This document shows, one piece after another, positions 1 through 10,430 of a stretch of 64,000 bases of DNA; position 1 is the first letter of the stretch, and each line of letters starts with the position of its first letter. The notes beneath the pieces are model-generated. The model ran no database searches, was not told where the DNA came from, and saw nothing but the letters and a program-made list of their open reading frames with translations. Source of the DNA: Mastigamoeba balamuthi (Eukaryota > Evosea > Mastigamoebida > Mastigamoebidae). Position numbers and translations under genes: made by a program. Location of the stretch: positions 330,004 to 394,003 of the forward strand of contig CACRSC010000021.1 of NCBI GenBank assembly GCA_902651635.1, read 5' to 3'.

Positions 1-1054
1 ACCTTTTTTGTGTTCATGATCTCTTCTTCAGAAAACAGCATACATTAAGAATTCCTTGATCAATTCATTTTGACTGCTATAGTGAGCTTCTTGCCTACTA
101 CCTGCATGCAGTCAAAGAGTGCCTCACAGTTGAAAACCGCAATGAAATCAGAATGCCCACGGAACTTTATCAATCAACTGGACTGTCTGTGCCTGCATCA
201 TTGCAAGGGCATACATCTCTGCCTGGTGCTCGAGAAAGACCCCGTTTCTGGTCGTGATCTCTTGTCATGTTGCTGCAACAGCCCTGGCAGCAACTGTTAT
301 CAGTGCTGTTGTCATCGTCCTTATGATGGATGTCACTGTGGCCATTCTCATACTCACTGCTACTGTTACTATCCTTGCTCCCCAGTTTGCTGTTCTCTGT
401 GTTGATCAAATGCTGTTTCATATTCAGCTTCAATGGTTGTGCCCTTTGGAATTACCATAGTCATACCAGTACCGGGCTTTATGACTCCTTTGCAGACTTC
501 TACTATGCCAGAAGTCAGTGAGTAGGCATTTTTATCAGCAGGATTCATCAGTGCACCAGAATTCCCTTAATCTGGGTTCGGGGATTTGCTGTTGCTGGTA
601 AGCATTGTCCTCTCAGGGCTTACTGATGCCCCTTTGCTGGCCACATTACTGTTGTCATCATCACCAATGTGAAAGGCCTTACTGCTGGAATCCATCAGCT
701 CCTTCCATCGTGCTGTGCCATGATGAGCTCTGATCTGTAACGAGCTCTCTCCATAGCACAATGGTCGTGTTCCTCCTTCTGGAGCTCTCTATCCGTGTTT
801 CTTCCCAGTGTATGCACACTGAATCCCAGTCAACATGAAGCGAGGATGAAAGCCTAATGGATGTGAAGAAACTCAAGAAGTGATAATGTAGTTATGATAT
901 TCGTGTGGGATATGATGGAAAGGAATTCCCCTTCTTTTTTAGTGCCATATATCATTCCTGTTTTTAAATATGGTATTTCATTAAGTGATTTGCGAAAGGT
1001 AATTATTTGAAAAGATGCTTGTTGTATGCCGATAGAACATTACTCATGTTTATA
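1..1054. other. AT-richer stretch without a confident gene
   Basis: The base composition is visibly lower in GC than in the neighbouring genes. Short open stretches exist on both strands. The minus-strand stretches at 170-433 and 567-761 are rich in Ser, Asp and Asn, like the low-complexity part of the transposase-like frame near the right end of the window, but no fold, motif or consistent exon chain can be recognised. The region lies downstream of the exchanger gene, which ends at 1055. It is best read as non-coding or decayed mobile DNA. Confidence 0.4.
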
Positions 1055-3078
1055 TTACACTTGTGCACATGAGTTGTCTGAAGGATTTCCAGGTGGCCCA
1101 AGTGACCTGATCTTCTCCTTTGGGATCTCTGTATCGAAATCTACTTCCTTAGGGGTGCCAGTTCCTGAAGTCACCAGTCTGGCAAGGTCCAGGGATGGAT
1201 GAATAACAGCCCGCTTACTTGTGGTTAACACAGCCATTGGCTTCGTTGCTGAGTCAACATTAATCTTGGTAACCTCACCAATTCCAGAGCCTGACTGTGG
1301 ACGACTTCTGTTTTCGAGGATTGAAGAGTCATGAATTGCGTTTCTGCTTGCCTTCTCCCTGTGTTGCTTCAAGGAATCATCGGGAACATCAATATGTCTT
1401 ACACAGCACACGACCTTGTAGTCAAGCCAGCGCATATGTCTGATAAGAGCAGACTCCTTGGGAGCTGACCTGTATGTTGTCAGATCATGGCACTCGGTAG
1501 GATCGACAATATTGATGTTGTCAATATCACTTTTGACTTTCAGCCTGGCTGCAAGTGGCCTCGTACAGATACTGCAATCGAGGGATGTGAAAAGGCAAAT
1601 TGAACGAGTTTTTTCAAACCTCATCAAAATATTGGTGAAGAAGATGATCACGTAGGTGGAATTGAAGAACAGATTGCGGTTGTCAGTGTTCATCTCTAGG
1701 GCCAGCAGCATCGTTACCACACCTCGAAGTCCACACCACCACAATGCCACTTGGTAATTCCAGGGGATCTTTGTGGTACGAGCAAAGTTGATGAAGAAAG
1801 ACAGCAAGAACACGTTTACTGCCCTGGCAAAGAAAATGATCACCTGTTGCTGCATGAGTGAAGGATATTATATCATCCCTACAATTTGAAATATGATGAA
1901 TCCTGGATGCCAGTACGCTCCCACCCAAGGGTTTGGCCGAAAGAAGAGCAGCAGACCCAGAATGAAAAACACAACAATCTGCGATAAGAAGTCCAAGGTC
2001 CTGTGTCCCAGTCAGTTGTGTAATGGCGGTGATGCTCGAACGCAGAGATACTGAAGATTGCGGAGCGAGCACGAGCAGATATGGTGTACCAACAGTAGTG
2101 CGCCATTACCACGGCACATACGAAGAGAGATATAATGCCTGACAAGTTGGCGAGATCCGCAAGTGCATACGACATGTACGAGCAGATCAGTAACAGAGTG
2201 ATGTCGTACGTTGGAGACAGATTCATGCGCCTGTGGAACCACTTAATCTGCATGGGACACTGAAATCAGACAGAGCACGATGAGTATGTACGCACGCCGA
2301 CCCAGAGGTAGCCGACAGCGATGCCGATAAGCGTAGAGCAGACCAGAATAACCGCGAAATCGCGGCAGACGAACCACACAGTGATGCCGGTAATGGGCTG
2401 GCCAACGTACTTGGACAGCGTTCTGCATATGGCTACGGCCACGGCGTCGTTCAGGACGCTCTCTCCGAAGACGATGCTGTACAGCAGCGGGTTGACATTC
2501 ATCTCGAGGAAAACGGCGATTGTCGACACTGAGTCAGTCGACGATATGAGCCCGCCGTAGATCAGGCACTCGATCATGTCGCTGGAGCCAACGCCTGCGT
2601 ACCTCCCGAGGACGAACGTCAGCAGCCCTACGATGAGCGTTGAGATAAGCGTTCCCAGCACCGCGAAAGCCAGTATGGTCCACAGATTCCGCGCAAACAC
2701 CCTCTTCCTCATTGTGAAGCTGCACGAGGAAGAGGATGAGAAGCAGTACTCAGACGCAGAGACAGAGGTGTACCCGGCATTAAAAATAACTGGGGGGAAC
2801 AGGACGAGGAAGAAGACGCGGGCGAAGTTGTGGCTCTCGACTTCGAAGTTTATTGCCCCGGCCACGAACTGCGCGGCGAGGCCCACGACAGTCCCGAGGA
2901 CGAGCACGGCGCAGGACTCGTGCATCCACCGCATGCGGTGCGACGAGCTGACCCAGATCGAGAGCTGCACGCACGCGAGGAGCAGCGCGCTCAGGATCGC
3001 AAGGCTCTCCTTGGTCAGCATCGACTGCGAGCCCTCTGGTGACTCTCCCGCGGAGGAGAAACTGTCGCCTTCTTCCAT
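1055..3078 (-). CDS. Na+/H+ exchanger, CPA1/NHE family, five exons
   Basis: A multi-pass membrane antiporter exchanging Na+ (or K+) for protons, probably in an endosomal or plasma membrane. Exons read by eye: 3078-2296, 2247-2042, 2000-1883, 1843-1620 and 1571-1055, with introns of 48, 41, 39 and 48 nt. Exon 1 has hydrophobic segments and the family core FGESVLNDAVAVAI, which includes the conserved transport-site Asp. Exon 2 carries SGIISLFVCAVVMAHY. Exon 3 has FFILGLLLFF, exon 4 ARAVNVFLLSFF, and GLRGVVTMLLALEM, the usual GLRG motif. Joining the exons restores the normal NHE order. The last exon gives a soluble, Ser/Thr-rich tail of about 170 residues without a recognised domain, as expected for a regulatory tail. 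The isoform (NHE6-like, NHX-like or other) cannot be settled. The 4/5 junction is in frame and therefore less certain than the others. Confidence 0.88.
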
Positions 3079-3556
3079 CGACGCGCCTCGAGCTGACGAG
3101 CTTGAACACCGCTCCCTCTTATCGGGATGGAAGCTTCTATTTCTGGCTGTCGCCCGATGCGTCCTCTTTCAGCCTGATATCTGAGGGTCTGTCAGAGGTG
3201 AGTCACTCGGTCGGTGGCGATAATACCGATGCAACAGCACCCCCTTTTATTTTTGTGGCCTCGGCTGCGCGATCGATGTCTCACTGCAGGTCCTTTGAAC
3301 TGGCTTCGCCTAGTGGAGACGGTAGCCTGAGTTGTTGGACAGTCCCATTTGAGCAAAGGAACCCGGGCTCGAACCTAATGGCCAGAGGAACGCTGCTGTT
3401 TGCTGGCCGGCATCGGCGATAACGGACCCGGCCGGATGCGTATCTTCTCAACCGGTTCTTCAATTGAGAGAAAAATTAAATATCTCGTGACGTGTGGTCC
3501 GGTTTTTCCGGTTTTTTCCCTAACACCTCAACACAAGGCCATACACAAAACCAGGA
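3079..3556. other. Intergenic region between divergent genes
   Basis: This stretch separates the start of the exchanger gene (minus strand) from the PPF-repeat gene (plus strand) and should hold both promoters. No TATA box or other motif can be assigned with confidence. Plus-strand frames run through it but show no family resemblance. Confidence 0.4.
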
Positions 3557-4885
3557 ATGCCACAAAGGAAGTCTCACAAGCAGCAGAAACGCCCTCGTCA
3601 GGCGGGGCCCCAGGCGGCTGCCGAGGGCATCGAGAGCTGCATGGAGGGGGCGTGGGTGCTGCGCTCGCTGGTGCTGCCTGCCCTCAGCGAGCCGCTGGAC
3701 ATGGCCCACGTGGCGCTGGCGCTGCCCTGCGCCCTCGCCCGCTGCTGCATCGACCACTGCCGAGGGCGCCACGCCGAGAGCGCGTTCGGATACGCCCTGG
3801 CCGACGCCCTGGTGAGCGCTGTTCTCGAGCAGAGAGAGCGCACAGTCGCGGCCATCCGCAGCACGAGGCCCTTCATGGACGTCCGCATGTTCGACTTCTG
3901 CAACGAGAAGAAGGAGCAGGAGGCGCTCGTGTGGGCCTGCTCCAAGCTGCCCCGCTGCCTGGGTGTCGCCCACAGCGAGGAGACCCAGAGGCACCTGGGA
4001 ACCCTCTTCCGGCGTCCCAGGGAACCTCTGGAGCTGCCCCTGAAGCGCACCCTGGAGACTGTCGTGACGCTGTCGTCCATGGGTGTCTCCAGTGCCATCC
4101 GTGCCGTCTCCACTGTGCTGCAGGCGATGCGGGCTGCCTGTGCCGGGGGCCACTCGCGAGCTGTGGCGGTCCTGGGGTCGTGCTTCGGCGCTGCTGCGCG
4201 TCCCTCAGACCTTGGAGAGGCGTGCATTTCTGAGAATGCGGATCTGGTGCGGATGCTCGGGCGTCCGCCCTTCTGCCTCGGCCACGACGACGTCATGAGC
4301 GAACAGAACTCGTGTTGGCCGGCAATTGCCTCAAACGCCCTCGAGGCGGCCGCCGCGCACGGGAGGTATGCTGTCCTGCAGGCGCTGGTGGAGCCCCCGT
4401 TCAGCATCGGGTCGAGAGACGTGGACGTGGACGCTGCCGTGCAGAGTGTCCTGTTTTACAGCAATCACCAGCGTCGCCCAGAATGGTCTTTCGGCAGCAC
4501 CTACCGTGATCGTTCCGCGATAGCTCATGCTCTGCTCTCGCCTCCCCTGTGCGAGCGGCTGGTCGAGGGCTCGCGGTCTGTTCTCAGGATACGCGCTCTG
4601 TTGGTTGTGCTTGAGTATCAGCCCAGCATTGCCGCTCCGCTGCTCGCAGTCGAGCTTGCTGGCAGAACCCGCCTTTCCCATGCAACGAGGAGATCTATTG
4701 TTGGCAGTCTCTCGCTACGCCGGTGCAGCAGCAGTTAAGACTCTGGGAAATCCTCCGTTCTCCTTCGGGAGGGGTGATCTTCTGCGTCATCAAACCTCAG
4801 GCACTCAGCTCCCTAATGAAGGACCCATTTTCTCTGTGCAAGGGCGACGTCACCTGGATTCTGCGACTCCACGAGGGGGCTGGAG

Positions 4886-4921
<36 letters not shown>

Positions 4922-4956
4922 CAGATGGGCTAGGCCCACAGTGGATAGTAGTATAA
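3557..4956 (+). CDS. PPF-repeat protein, ankyrin-like, end of gene unclear
   Basis: Not recognised as a named family. The main frame (3557-4738) starts with a basic stretch and an alpha-helical N-terminal half containing EKKEQEALVWAC. A degenerate repeat of roughly 30-45 residues follows, with signature L-x-x-PPF-[SC]-[LIF]-G-x-x-D: GRPPFCLGHDDV, EPPFSIGSRDV and, in another frame, GNPPFSFGRGDLL and KDPFSLCKGDV. Spacing and the helix-loop pattern resemble ankyrin-type repeats, but the PPF core is distinctive. A candidate 43-46 nt intron (donor near 4600, acceptor GCTCGCAG near 4649) joins the first frame to the second. No convincing splice joins the second to the third near 4770-4800, so the 3' end is either frame-broken or misread. 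Related relics lie near 10.3 and 47.7 kb. The N-terminal half could equally be a separate helical domain. Confidence 0.6.
4886..4920. repeat. (TC)n microsatellite
   Basis: A near-perfect CT/TC dinucleotide run interrupted once by TT. It sits just beyond the last recognisable PPF repeat and may be 3' untranslated DNA. Confidence 0.9.
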
Positions 4957-5143
4957 AAAAAACAAAAACAAAACCGCTCAGCAAGGATGAATACACTCTG
5001 TCGCGACTGCGCTTCCTAGAGGGCTCAACTCTGATTCGCTTTTGTATTCACTGTGTGAATAAGTTCACCGCATTTTGAGAGCGTGTCTTAGGGCATCATT
5101 CTATTGCTGGCAGCTTCCTATTGAATTTAACAGCAAGCGAAAG

Positions 5144-7360
5144 TCAACCAGAGGAATTCTGTGGCGTGGCGCGAGGATGCAATGCGCAGTAACCTACGCC
5201 TGTTCGTTCCGGGTCAGTGGGGATCACGCAGAGGCGCGCTGAACGACCGCACGTGCACGTCGTACACGCGACGCGGGTCGTCGGAGAGGCATCGAGCAGC
5301 CAGTACCGCTGCCGCTCGCCTGTCCGCGAGTCCCGACTCCACACTGTCCTGCTCACCTCGTCGATCTCGAACAGTGTCGACCCCGAGAACGCCAGCGACT
5401 GCCAGTCCGCTCTCTCGGGCACCGGAACGCTCAGGTATTCGAACCACCGCTGGGAGCGCACGTGCACCAAGCGACGCTTCTCCCACGCCTCGGCCACGTA
5501 GACGTCTCCGCCAATACTGCCAAGCAGACGGCCCACGGGGCACCCCGGGCGGTTGTTGTCGAGACGCCTGGGCCGGGGCTCCTCAGCGTCCCACCCGGGA
5601 CTCAGCCGCACGAACCACGACCAGCGATTGTCGTGCACCCCGAACGGCCTTTGGCGAGGCATCTGGATGAAGTAGCAGTGGTTGCCGAGCTCCACACGAC
5701 CGCTGTACTGCACACGGCGGAAGAGCAGCACGTCGCCTGTCTCCGCCGACACCAGCAGCACGTATCCGCGGTCGTCGTCCTTGTCCCCGTACGCGATGTT
5801 CGTCCTCGGGGGTGCGTTGACGACGAGGCCGACGACGTGGGGGTCGCACCACCTCAGAGTCACAGTCCGGTGTCCCTTGGCGACATCGGCCCGCAGCTTG
5901 GCAGCCACGCTGGGCTTGATCCCAAAGCAGCGGGGGGCGGAGGTGTCGGCGGGGTCGAGCGGCACGATGCGCAGCACAGACAGGTCATCGGGCACGTGCG
6001 CCAGCAGCAGCTCGCCGGGCCTGTCAAGCTCGAGGATCGCCTTTGCGCCGCCGCTGCAGGGGACCGTGGCCACCAGGCTGAGGGTCTGGGCGGACCACAC
6101 GAAGGCGGCGTCGCGAGAGAACCCGGCGATCAGGGAGGCCGTGATGGCGCGCACACTGACGACGGGAGAGCCCTGTTGAACCTGCAGCCTGCGAGGCGCT
6201 GCGCCGCACTCGCCGAGGAGCACGAGGTCCGACCCGCGAGAGATGTGGCCGCGCCCGTCGTCGTGAACCGCTCGCACGCCCTGCCGCACGACGACGCGGC
6301 ACAGCGGGACCTCACTCGGCACCTTGCTCGGCCACTGGCAGAACTCACAGACGTCCAGCACGAGGCGCTTCAGGACGGAGCTGTCGGCGAGCTGCAGTGG
6401 GCTCCTTGCCCCCACGCGCCTGTTCCGCCCCAGAGCCAGCAGGAGAGCGAGGCTCCTGCGCTGCCCCGATGCGCAGGCGTCGCGCTCGTGGGCCTGCAGC
6501 CCGCGCTCCTCCTCCACGGCGCTGGCGGCAGCTGCGTCTTCGCTGGAGAGTGACGAGCGCCTGGCCTTGCGCGACGCCCTGGCGCACGCAATGGACGTGC
6601 CCACATGCAGTCTGCGCCGTGGCTGCGTGTGCCTCTTGAGCGCGGCTGCCACGTGGCGCTGCGCCTGGCGCTCGAGGCCGACGAGCTTCGCGATGGCGGC
6701 GTCGTGGCTGCTCAGGGCGGCCAGCAGCTCGCGCCTGCGCTCAGTGCGTGGTGCCTCTATTGCCTGAATGCGGGCAACAGCGTCGCGACGTGCCTTCTCA
6801 CTCTGCTCTTTGCTGTGCGCCCTCGCGAGGTCCGCGTGCATCTGGGCCTTCGCCCGGGCTACGGCTGCCCTCTCGTCGTCGGTGCGCCGCACTCGCTCGA
6901 GCTCCAGCTCGCAGGTCTCGCGCTGGCGACGCTCGTGGGCCATGTCGGCGCGCACGCGAGCGAGGCGGGCGCTGCTCTCGGCGAGGCTCGGAGGCGGAGG
7001 GGCGGGAGCGACGGCAGCGGGGCCGTAGTGGTCCACGAGGCGCAGGCGGAGACGGCGGCGGTACTTGATGGCCAGGCGCCACAGGGGCAGCAGGCGCCCG
7101 TGCTCGTAGTCGCTGTCGTGCCCGCCGTAGGTGTCCGGCTCCGAGTCGGACGAGTACATCGCGCTGGTGAAGCCGCCGGCCAGGCGGTGCAGGCGGTATT
7201 GGCGCAGGCACTTGATGGGTCTGGGGCGCCTGTGCTCGTAGTCGCTGACGAGCTCGCTGTCGGAGTCGAATTCCGAGACGGGCGAGTCCATCTCGGGGGT
7301 GGTGTGGCCCTCAGCCCCACGTGCTCTGTGTAGCAGGGGGATCGGTCGGTTCGAGGCCAA
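5144..7360 (-). CDS. Unknown 738-residue protein: duplicated acidic motif, coiled coil, propeller-like C-terminal half
   Basis: A single long uninterrupted frame without recognisable homology to a named family. Residues about 25-110 contain a duplicated motif, an SDSE acidic run followed by SDYEH[RG]R and a basic YR-x-R segment. Residues about 120-260 are Arg/Glu/Ala-rich with heptad-like spacing (for example RRTDDERAAVARAKAQ) and probably form a coiled coil. Around residues 295-330 there is LALLLALGRNRRVGARSP followed by LQLADSSVLKRLV, which recalls a short F-box-like or HPR-x-G-x-SP module seen in some amoebal and giant-virus proteins; this is a weak impression. The rest, to about residue 720, is rich in beta-strand-like segments with recurring Gly-Asp turns (SAETGDVLLFRR, SIGGDVYVAEAW) and could be a beta-propeller. 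An alternative start is the Met about 23 codons downstream. Substrate and role are unknown. Confidence 0.62.
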   Translation of the reverse strand: MASNRPIPLLHRARGAEGHTTPEMDSPVSEFDSDSELVSDYEHRRPRPIKCLRQYRLHRLAGGFTSAMYSSDSEPDTYGGHDSDYEHGRLLPLWRLAIKYRRRLRLRLVDHYGPAAVAPAPPPPSLAESSARLARVRADMAHERRQRETCELELERVRRTDDERAAVARAKAQMHADLARAHSKEQSEKARRDAVARIQAIEAPRTERRRELLAALSSHDAAIAKLVGLERQAQRHVAAALKRHTQPRRRLHVGTSIACARASRKARRSSLSSEDAAAASAVEEERGLQAHERDACASGQRRSLALLLALGRNRRVGARSPLQLADSSVLKRLVLDVCEFCQWPSKVPSEVPLCRVVVRQGVRAVHDDGRGHISRGSDLVLLGECGAAPRRLQVQQGSPVVSVRAITASLIAGFSRDAAFVWSAQTLSLVATVPCSGGAKAILELDRPGELLLAHVPDDLSVLRIVPLDPADTSAPRCFGIKPSVAAKLRADVAKGHRTVTLRWCDPHVVGLVVNAPPRTNIAYGDKDDDRGYVLLVSAETGDVLLFRRVQYSGRVELGNHCYFIQMPRQRPFGVHDNRWSWFVRLSPGWDAEEPRPRRLDNNRPGCPVGRLLGSIGGDVYVAEAWEKRRLVHVRSQRWFEYLSVPVPERADWQSLAFSGSTLFEIDEVSRTVWSRDSRTGERQRYWLLDASPTTRVACTTCTCGRSARLCVIPTDPERTGVGYCALHPRATPQNSSG

Positions 7361-8751
7361 ATGAGAGCCCTGGGGCCTCTCTTCAGTTGACCCGAGAGCT
7401 TTTCGACCGCGTCGGTGCCGGTTGACTGGCCGATCACCGCGCTGTGCCCCCCGCTCGGTTGGGGGGCAAAGGGTGGCTGGAGCACGGGGCGGACTGCGTC
7501 GGTGGCGTCTCAGCGGGCATTACCGCACTCGTGGAATTCTCGGTGTGTTGCGGTCCACTGCCCTGAAGCCGCTCGGTCCCCTGTGCACTGTGGAGCGCCG
7601 CCTTCGCTCAGAGGGATCCCGTGCGTCGGTGTCGGGCAGCCCGGAGGCACCGGGTGTCTTGTCCCCACCGACTTTTGGGCAGCGTAACGACAGCGTTTAT
7701 GTTACCCACAGGCCCCAGCAGAAGAGCTGATTTCGCTGATCTGTTGCTCACTGCAGTGCGTCTCCGCCCAGAGGACGTCGTGCACAGAGGCCCAGGCGAG
7801 GACTCGCGAGCACTGCCGCTTGGGCCGAGCTTGGGAGCGCAGCGAACCCCGAGAACTCAGCCACACCAACTCGGGTGGGAGATCCCTCGTACAGGCGACT
7901 TCAACGGTTGTGGACCTGTGACGATTGCCGGAGCGAAGGTGCAGAAACCCCTCCTCCGAGATAGACCCCGGGCCAGCCTTGCAAGGGCCACGCCCCGCGA
8001 CAGCCGGCGGGCTGCGCCTGCATGACGCGGCGTTGAGGACAAATGGGGCCGGGAAATCGTCGGATGACGCACAATCGCCTTATATCAGGGAACTTTCACG
8101 GGGGCGTACGGCACAACGGGCGCGAGCACACGCCACCCAGAGGAAAAAGCTCGAACTCCCAGTGTTTCTCGCGTTTCGCCCGGTGCAGACCCACAGAGAA
8201 CCCCCTGCGAAAGACGGGAGAGCGGAAAGAAAAGTGGTAAAGGACATTCTGGGCAAAAGGAGCAAAAGGCGCCAAGCCCCTTCCTGGTCAGCGCTGGAGC
8301 CCCTGTCAAGCCGTGGGCAGCGGGGGCGGTGCCCGCACGCTGCAGTGCCCGTGCCCCGGGCCCGCACGGGGGCCCCAGCGAGCGCGCAGCGAAGGGGCAG
8401 GCAAGGGCCAATTGCGGGGCAAACCTGTTGAAAAAGACACATGACGTGCAGTTTCGGCAAAGTGCCCGTTCAAGCGTGTGCGGGAGGCGGGCCGCGGGCC
8501 TCCCGTATGCAAAGCAGCAGCGCGCTGGCGTGACCCGCGCGGGTTCCGCGTTTTCGGCGGGGCACAGAGGAGAAAAAGGAACCGCTGGCGCCGTTGGCTC
8601 TGTTTTATTTTTCCAAGCAAACAGACAGTACACTCCCGGTCGTTCCCTCACCCAGACGGGCTCACACTGCCCACAGGACGACCCCGCCACCCCCACCACC
8701 CCCCACCCCACCCGCCTGCCGCCACCCCGGAGCCCGCCAGAGAGGGGGAGA
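7361..8751. other. Long intergenic region
   Basis: About 1.4 kb between two divergent genes. Several overlapping frames are open because of the high GC, but their translations are Arg/Pro/Ala-rich without repeats, domains or splice logic, so they are not called. The last 90 bases before the next start are C-rich with CCACC repeats. It probably carries two promoters. Confidence 0.4.
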
Positions 8752-9741
8752 ATGAGGCTACAGATGTGCAACCGCAACGGGCGCGAGTACTACGTGTTCA
8801 AGCGGTGGGAGCGCCGGTCCAACGACCCCACACCCGAACGCGCCGCACGGGCCATCGAGAATGGCGTCATCTACTCGGCGTCGCGGCTGCGGCTGCTCGA
8901 GACGGCCGGGGCCATCCTGCGGGCGCCGGTCGCGCAGGACGTCGTGCTGGTGGCCAAGAACGCGCCGAGCCTGACGGGCGGCAGGGAGTCGGGCTTCTGG
9001 AAGCTGCTGACGCGCAGGCTCAGGCTCAAGAACGCCAGCAAGCGCGACATGACCGACATGCCCGTGCTGCACGACGTCGCCGTGTGGCTGCGCGGGCGCA
9101 CCGAGCAGGACCCGGCCACGCCCACGCTGTTCCCGGGGCTGCAGCAGGAGAGCTCGCCGGTCAGCCCCGGGGCCTCTGTGCTGACAGCAGTCGCTGCTGA
9201 CAGGGCACCGGCGGCGGTCGTCAGCTCGCCCAGCCATTTCGCCCAGGTCATGGTGGCGGTGAGGGTCCGCTCCGGCAGGCAGGCCCCCGCCTGCGCCGAG
9301 GCGCCGTCGGCCGCCGTCGTCAGCAGCGCTGGCGCGGCGACGGTCGTCGGGGTCAAGACAGAGCCACAGGGGGAAATCCAGGGCGACGTCATCAGCGGCA
9401 GCGGCAGCAGCCCCACCGACTCGCCGGTGGCAGCCGGCTCCGAGTCGACGCCCAGCAGCTGCGTGTTCGCCGAGGGGGACTCGGACGAGTGCTGCTCGCA
9501 GTTCGAGACGGACGCGGGCTGCGGCTTCGCGTCGTGCAGCGACCAGAAGGACTTTGTCTCCGTGCCCCCGAGTACGGCCCCCCCACCCACACAGAAAGCC
9601 CCCCCCTCGTGCTCCCTCCCACCCCCCCATCCCCCTCTCCCCCCTCCAATTCTCGGGCCGATGGAAATAAACTCCTCAGCGAACGGAGCTGACGGGCACC
9701 CGCAGTGTGGCCTCTCGATTTCCCGTTCTTCGAGGAGGTGA
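8752..9741 (+). CDS. HAAKA-family protein, copy A (unknown family, three copies in this window)
   Basis: Unknown function. The Met at 8752 is chosen because copies B and C start at the same place relative to the conserved domain; the open frame upstream is not conserved. The first ~105 residues form the domain shared with the copies at 51.8 and 57.3 kb. Shared blocks are YYVFKRW (F/Y-Y-V-F/L-K-x-W), ENGVIY (ENG-R/V-V/I-Y), LLETAGAILRAP, DVVLVAKNAP, GGRESGFWKL and a basic RRLRLKNASK. The rest (about 225 residues) is Ala/Ser/Pro-rich and acidic (EGDSDECCSQFETD) and looks disordered, then very Pro-rich. A folded basic N-terminal domain followed by an acidic disordered tail would suit a DNA-binding regulator, but nothing proves that. 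The poly-Pro end may lie beyond the true 3' end if an intron is present. Confidence 0.68.
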   Translation: MRLQMCNRNGREYYVFKRWERRSNDPTPERAARAIENGVIYSASRLRLLETAGAILRAPVAQDVVLVAKNAPSLTGGRESGFWKLLTRRLRLKNASKRDMTDMPVLHDVAVWLRGRTEQDPATPTLFPGLQQESSPVSPGASVLTAVAADRAPAAVVSSPSHFAQVMVAVRVRSGRQAPACAEAPSAAVVSSAGAATVVGVKTEPQGEIQGDVISGSGSSPTDSPVAAGSESTPSSCVFAEGDSDECCSQFETDAGCGFASCSDQKDFVSVPPSTAPPPTQKAPPSCSLPPPHPPLPPPILGPMEINSSANGADGHPQCGLSISRSSRR

Positions 9742-10256
9742 TGCTCTGAGCGGGGCCATGCGCCCGCCCCCATTCAACGTCTACGCGCCGTTCTCCTCTC
9801 GTCTCACATGGATTTGACGACAAAAACAAACATAACACAACACAGCACACACACCAACCTGCACCCTTTTCCGTGGTTTTCCTCCACATACACACGCGCC
9901 TCCTTGGTTTCACCTCTTCTCTCCCCCCTGTTCAGCTGGAAACCCAACAACAATACATACAGACTTGGCCACCGCCCCTCTCGCTTTTCCATCGCTTGCA
10001 ATGTTGACTTTGCCGGGAAGACGACAGGAACGCTGCTTTGGCTACAAGCCCAGCCAACCGAAAACGCGTAGTGTCAAGGAGAAGTTTCAAATTCGCCAAG
10101 GAGGCATAGAATGTGCCGCCTTTGACTCGGGCTATCACCCGACGGTTTCTTTGCCTTTTCAACAGCACATCTCGCGCTCGTTCTGCGAAGGAAGCACCCT
10201 TCTGTTTGTTCTATGCCCTATCTTACCCACAGAGAAATTCTACTCCGAGCTCCTGC
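9742..10256. other. Intergenic region, nothing recognised
   Basis: Moderately lower GC than the genes. It contains ACACAC-rich and pyrimidine-rich segments after copy A of the HAAKA family, presumably its 3' untranslated region. No open frame has recognisable content. Confidence 0.4.
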
Positions 10257-10430
10257 GTCGGGCCGGTGGTATTGCAGAGGGATCTCACCGTCGCGGCCAC
10301 CCGCAGTACGAAGCCCTTCGCGGATGTCCGCCTGGCCAGCCTGAGCGAAAAGAAGGAGCAGGAGGTGCTCGTGAGGTCCTGCCCCCACTGTCCCTCTGCC
10401 TGGGCGATCAGGCCTCGAGGCCCCGGGGAA
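10257..10430 (+). pseudogene. Relic of the PPF-repeat gene family, N-terminal fragment
   Basis: The plus-strand frame reads VAATRSTKPFADVR followed by SEKKEQEVLVRSC. This matches VAAIRSTRPFMDVR and NEKKEQEALVWAC in the PPF-repeat protein at 3.6 kb, with the same spacing. The similarity is confined to about 55 codons. There is no start codon in context and no PPF repeats downstream, and the sequence then turns into AT-richer DNA. This is a truncated gene copy. Confidence 0.65.

Noticed and set aside
3350-3380. GGTTCGAGCCC-like motif on the minus strand, possible tRNA T-arm
   Set aside because: The flanking bases do not form a T-stem, and no A-box or acceptor pairing is present. A similar motif near 5,440 lies within a coding frame.
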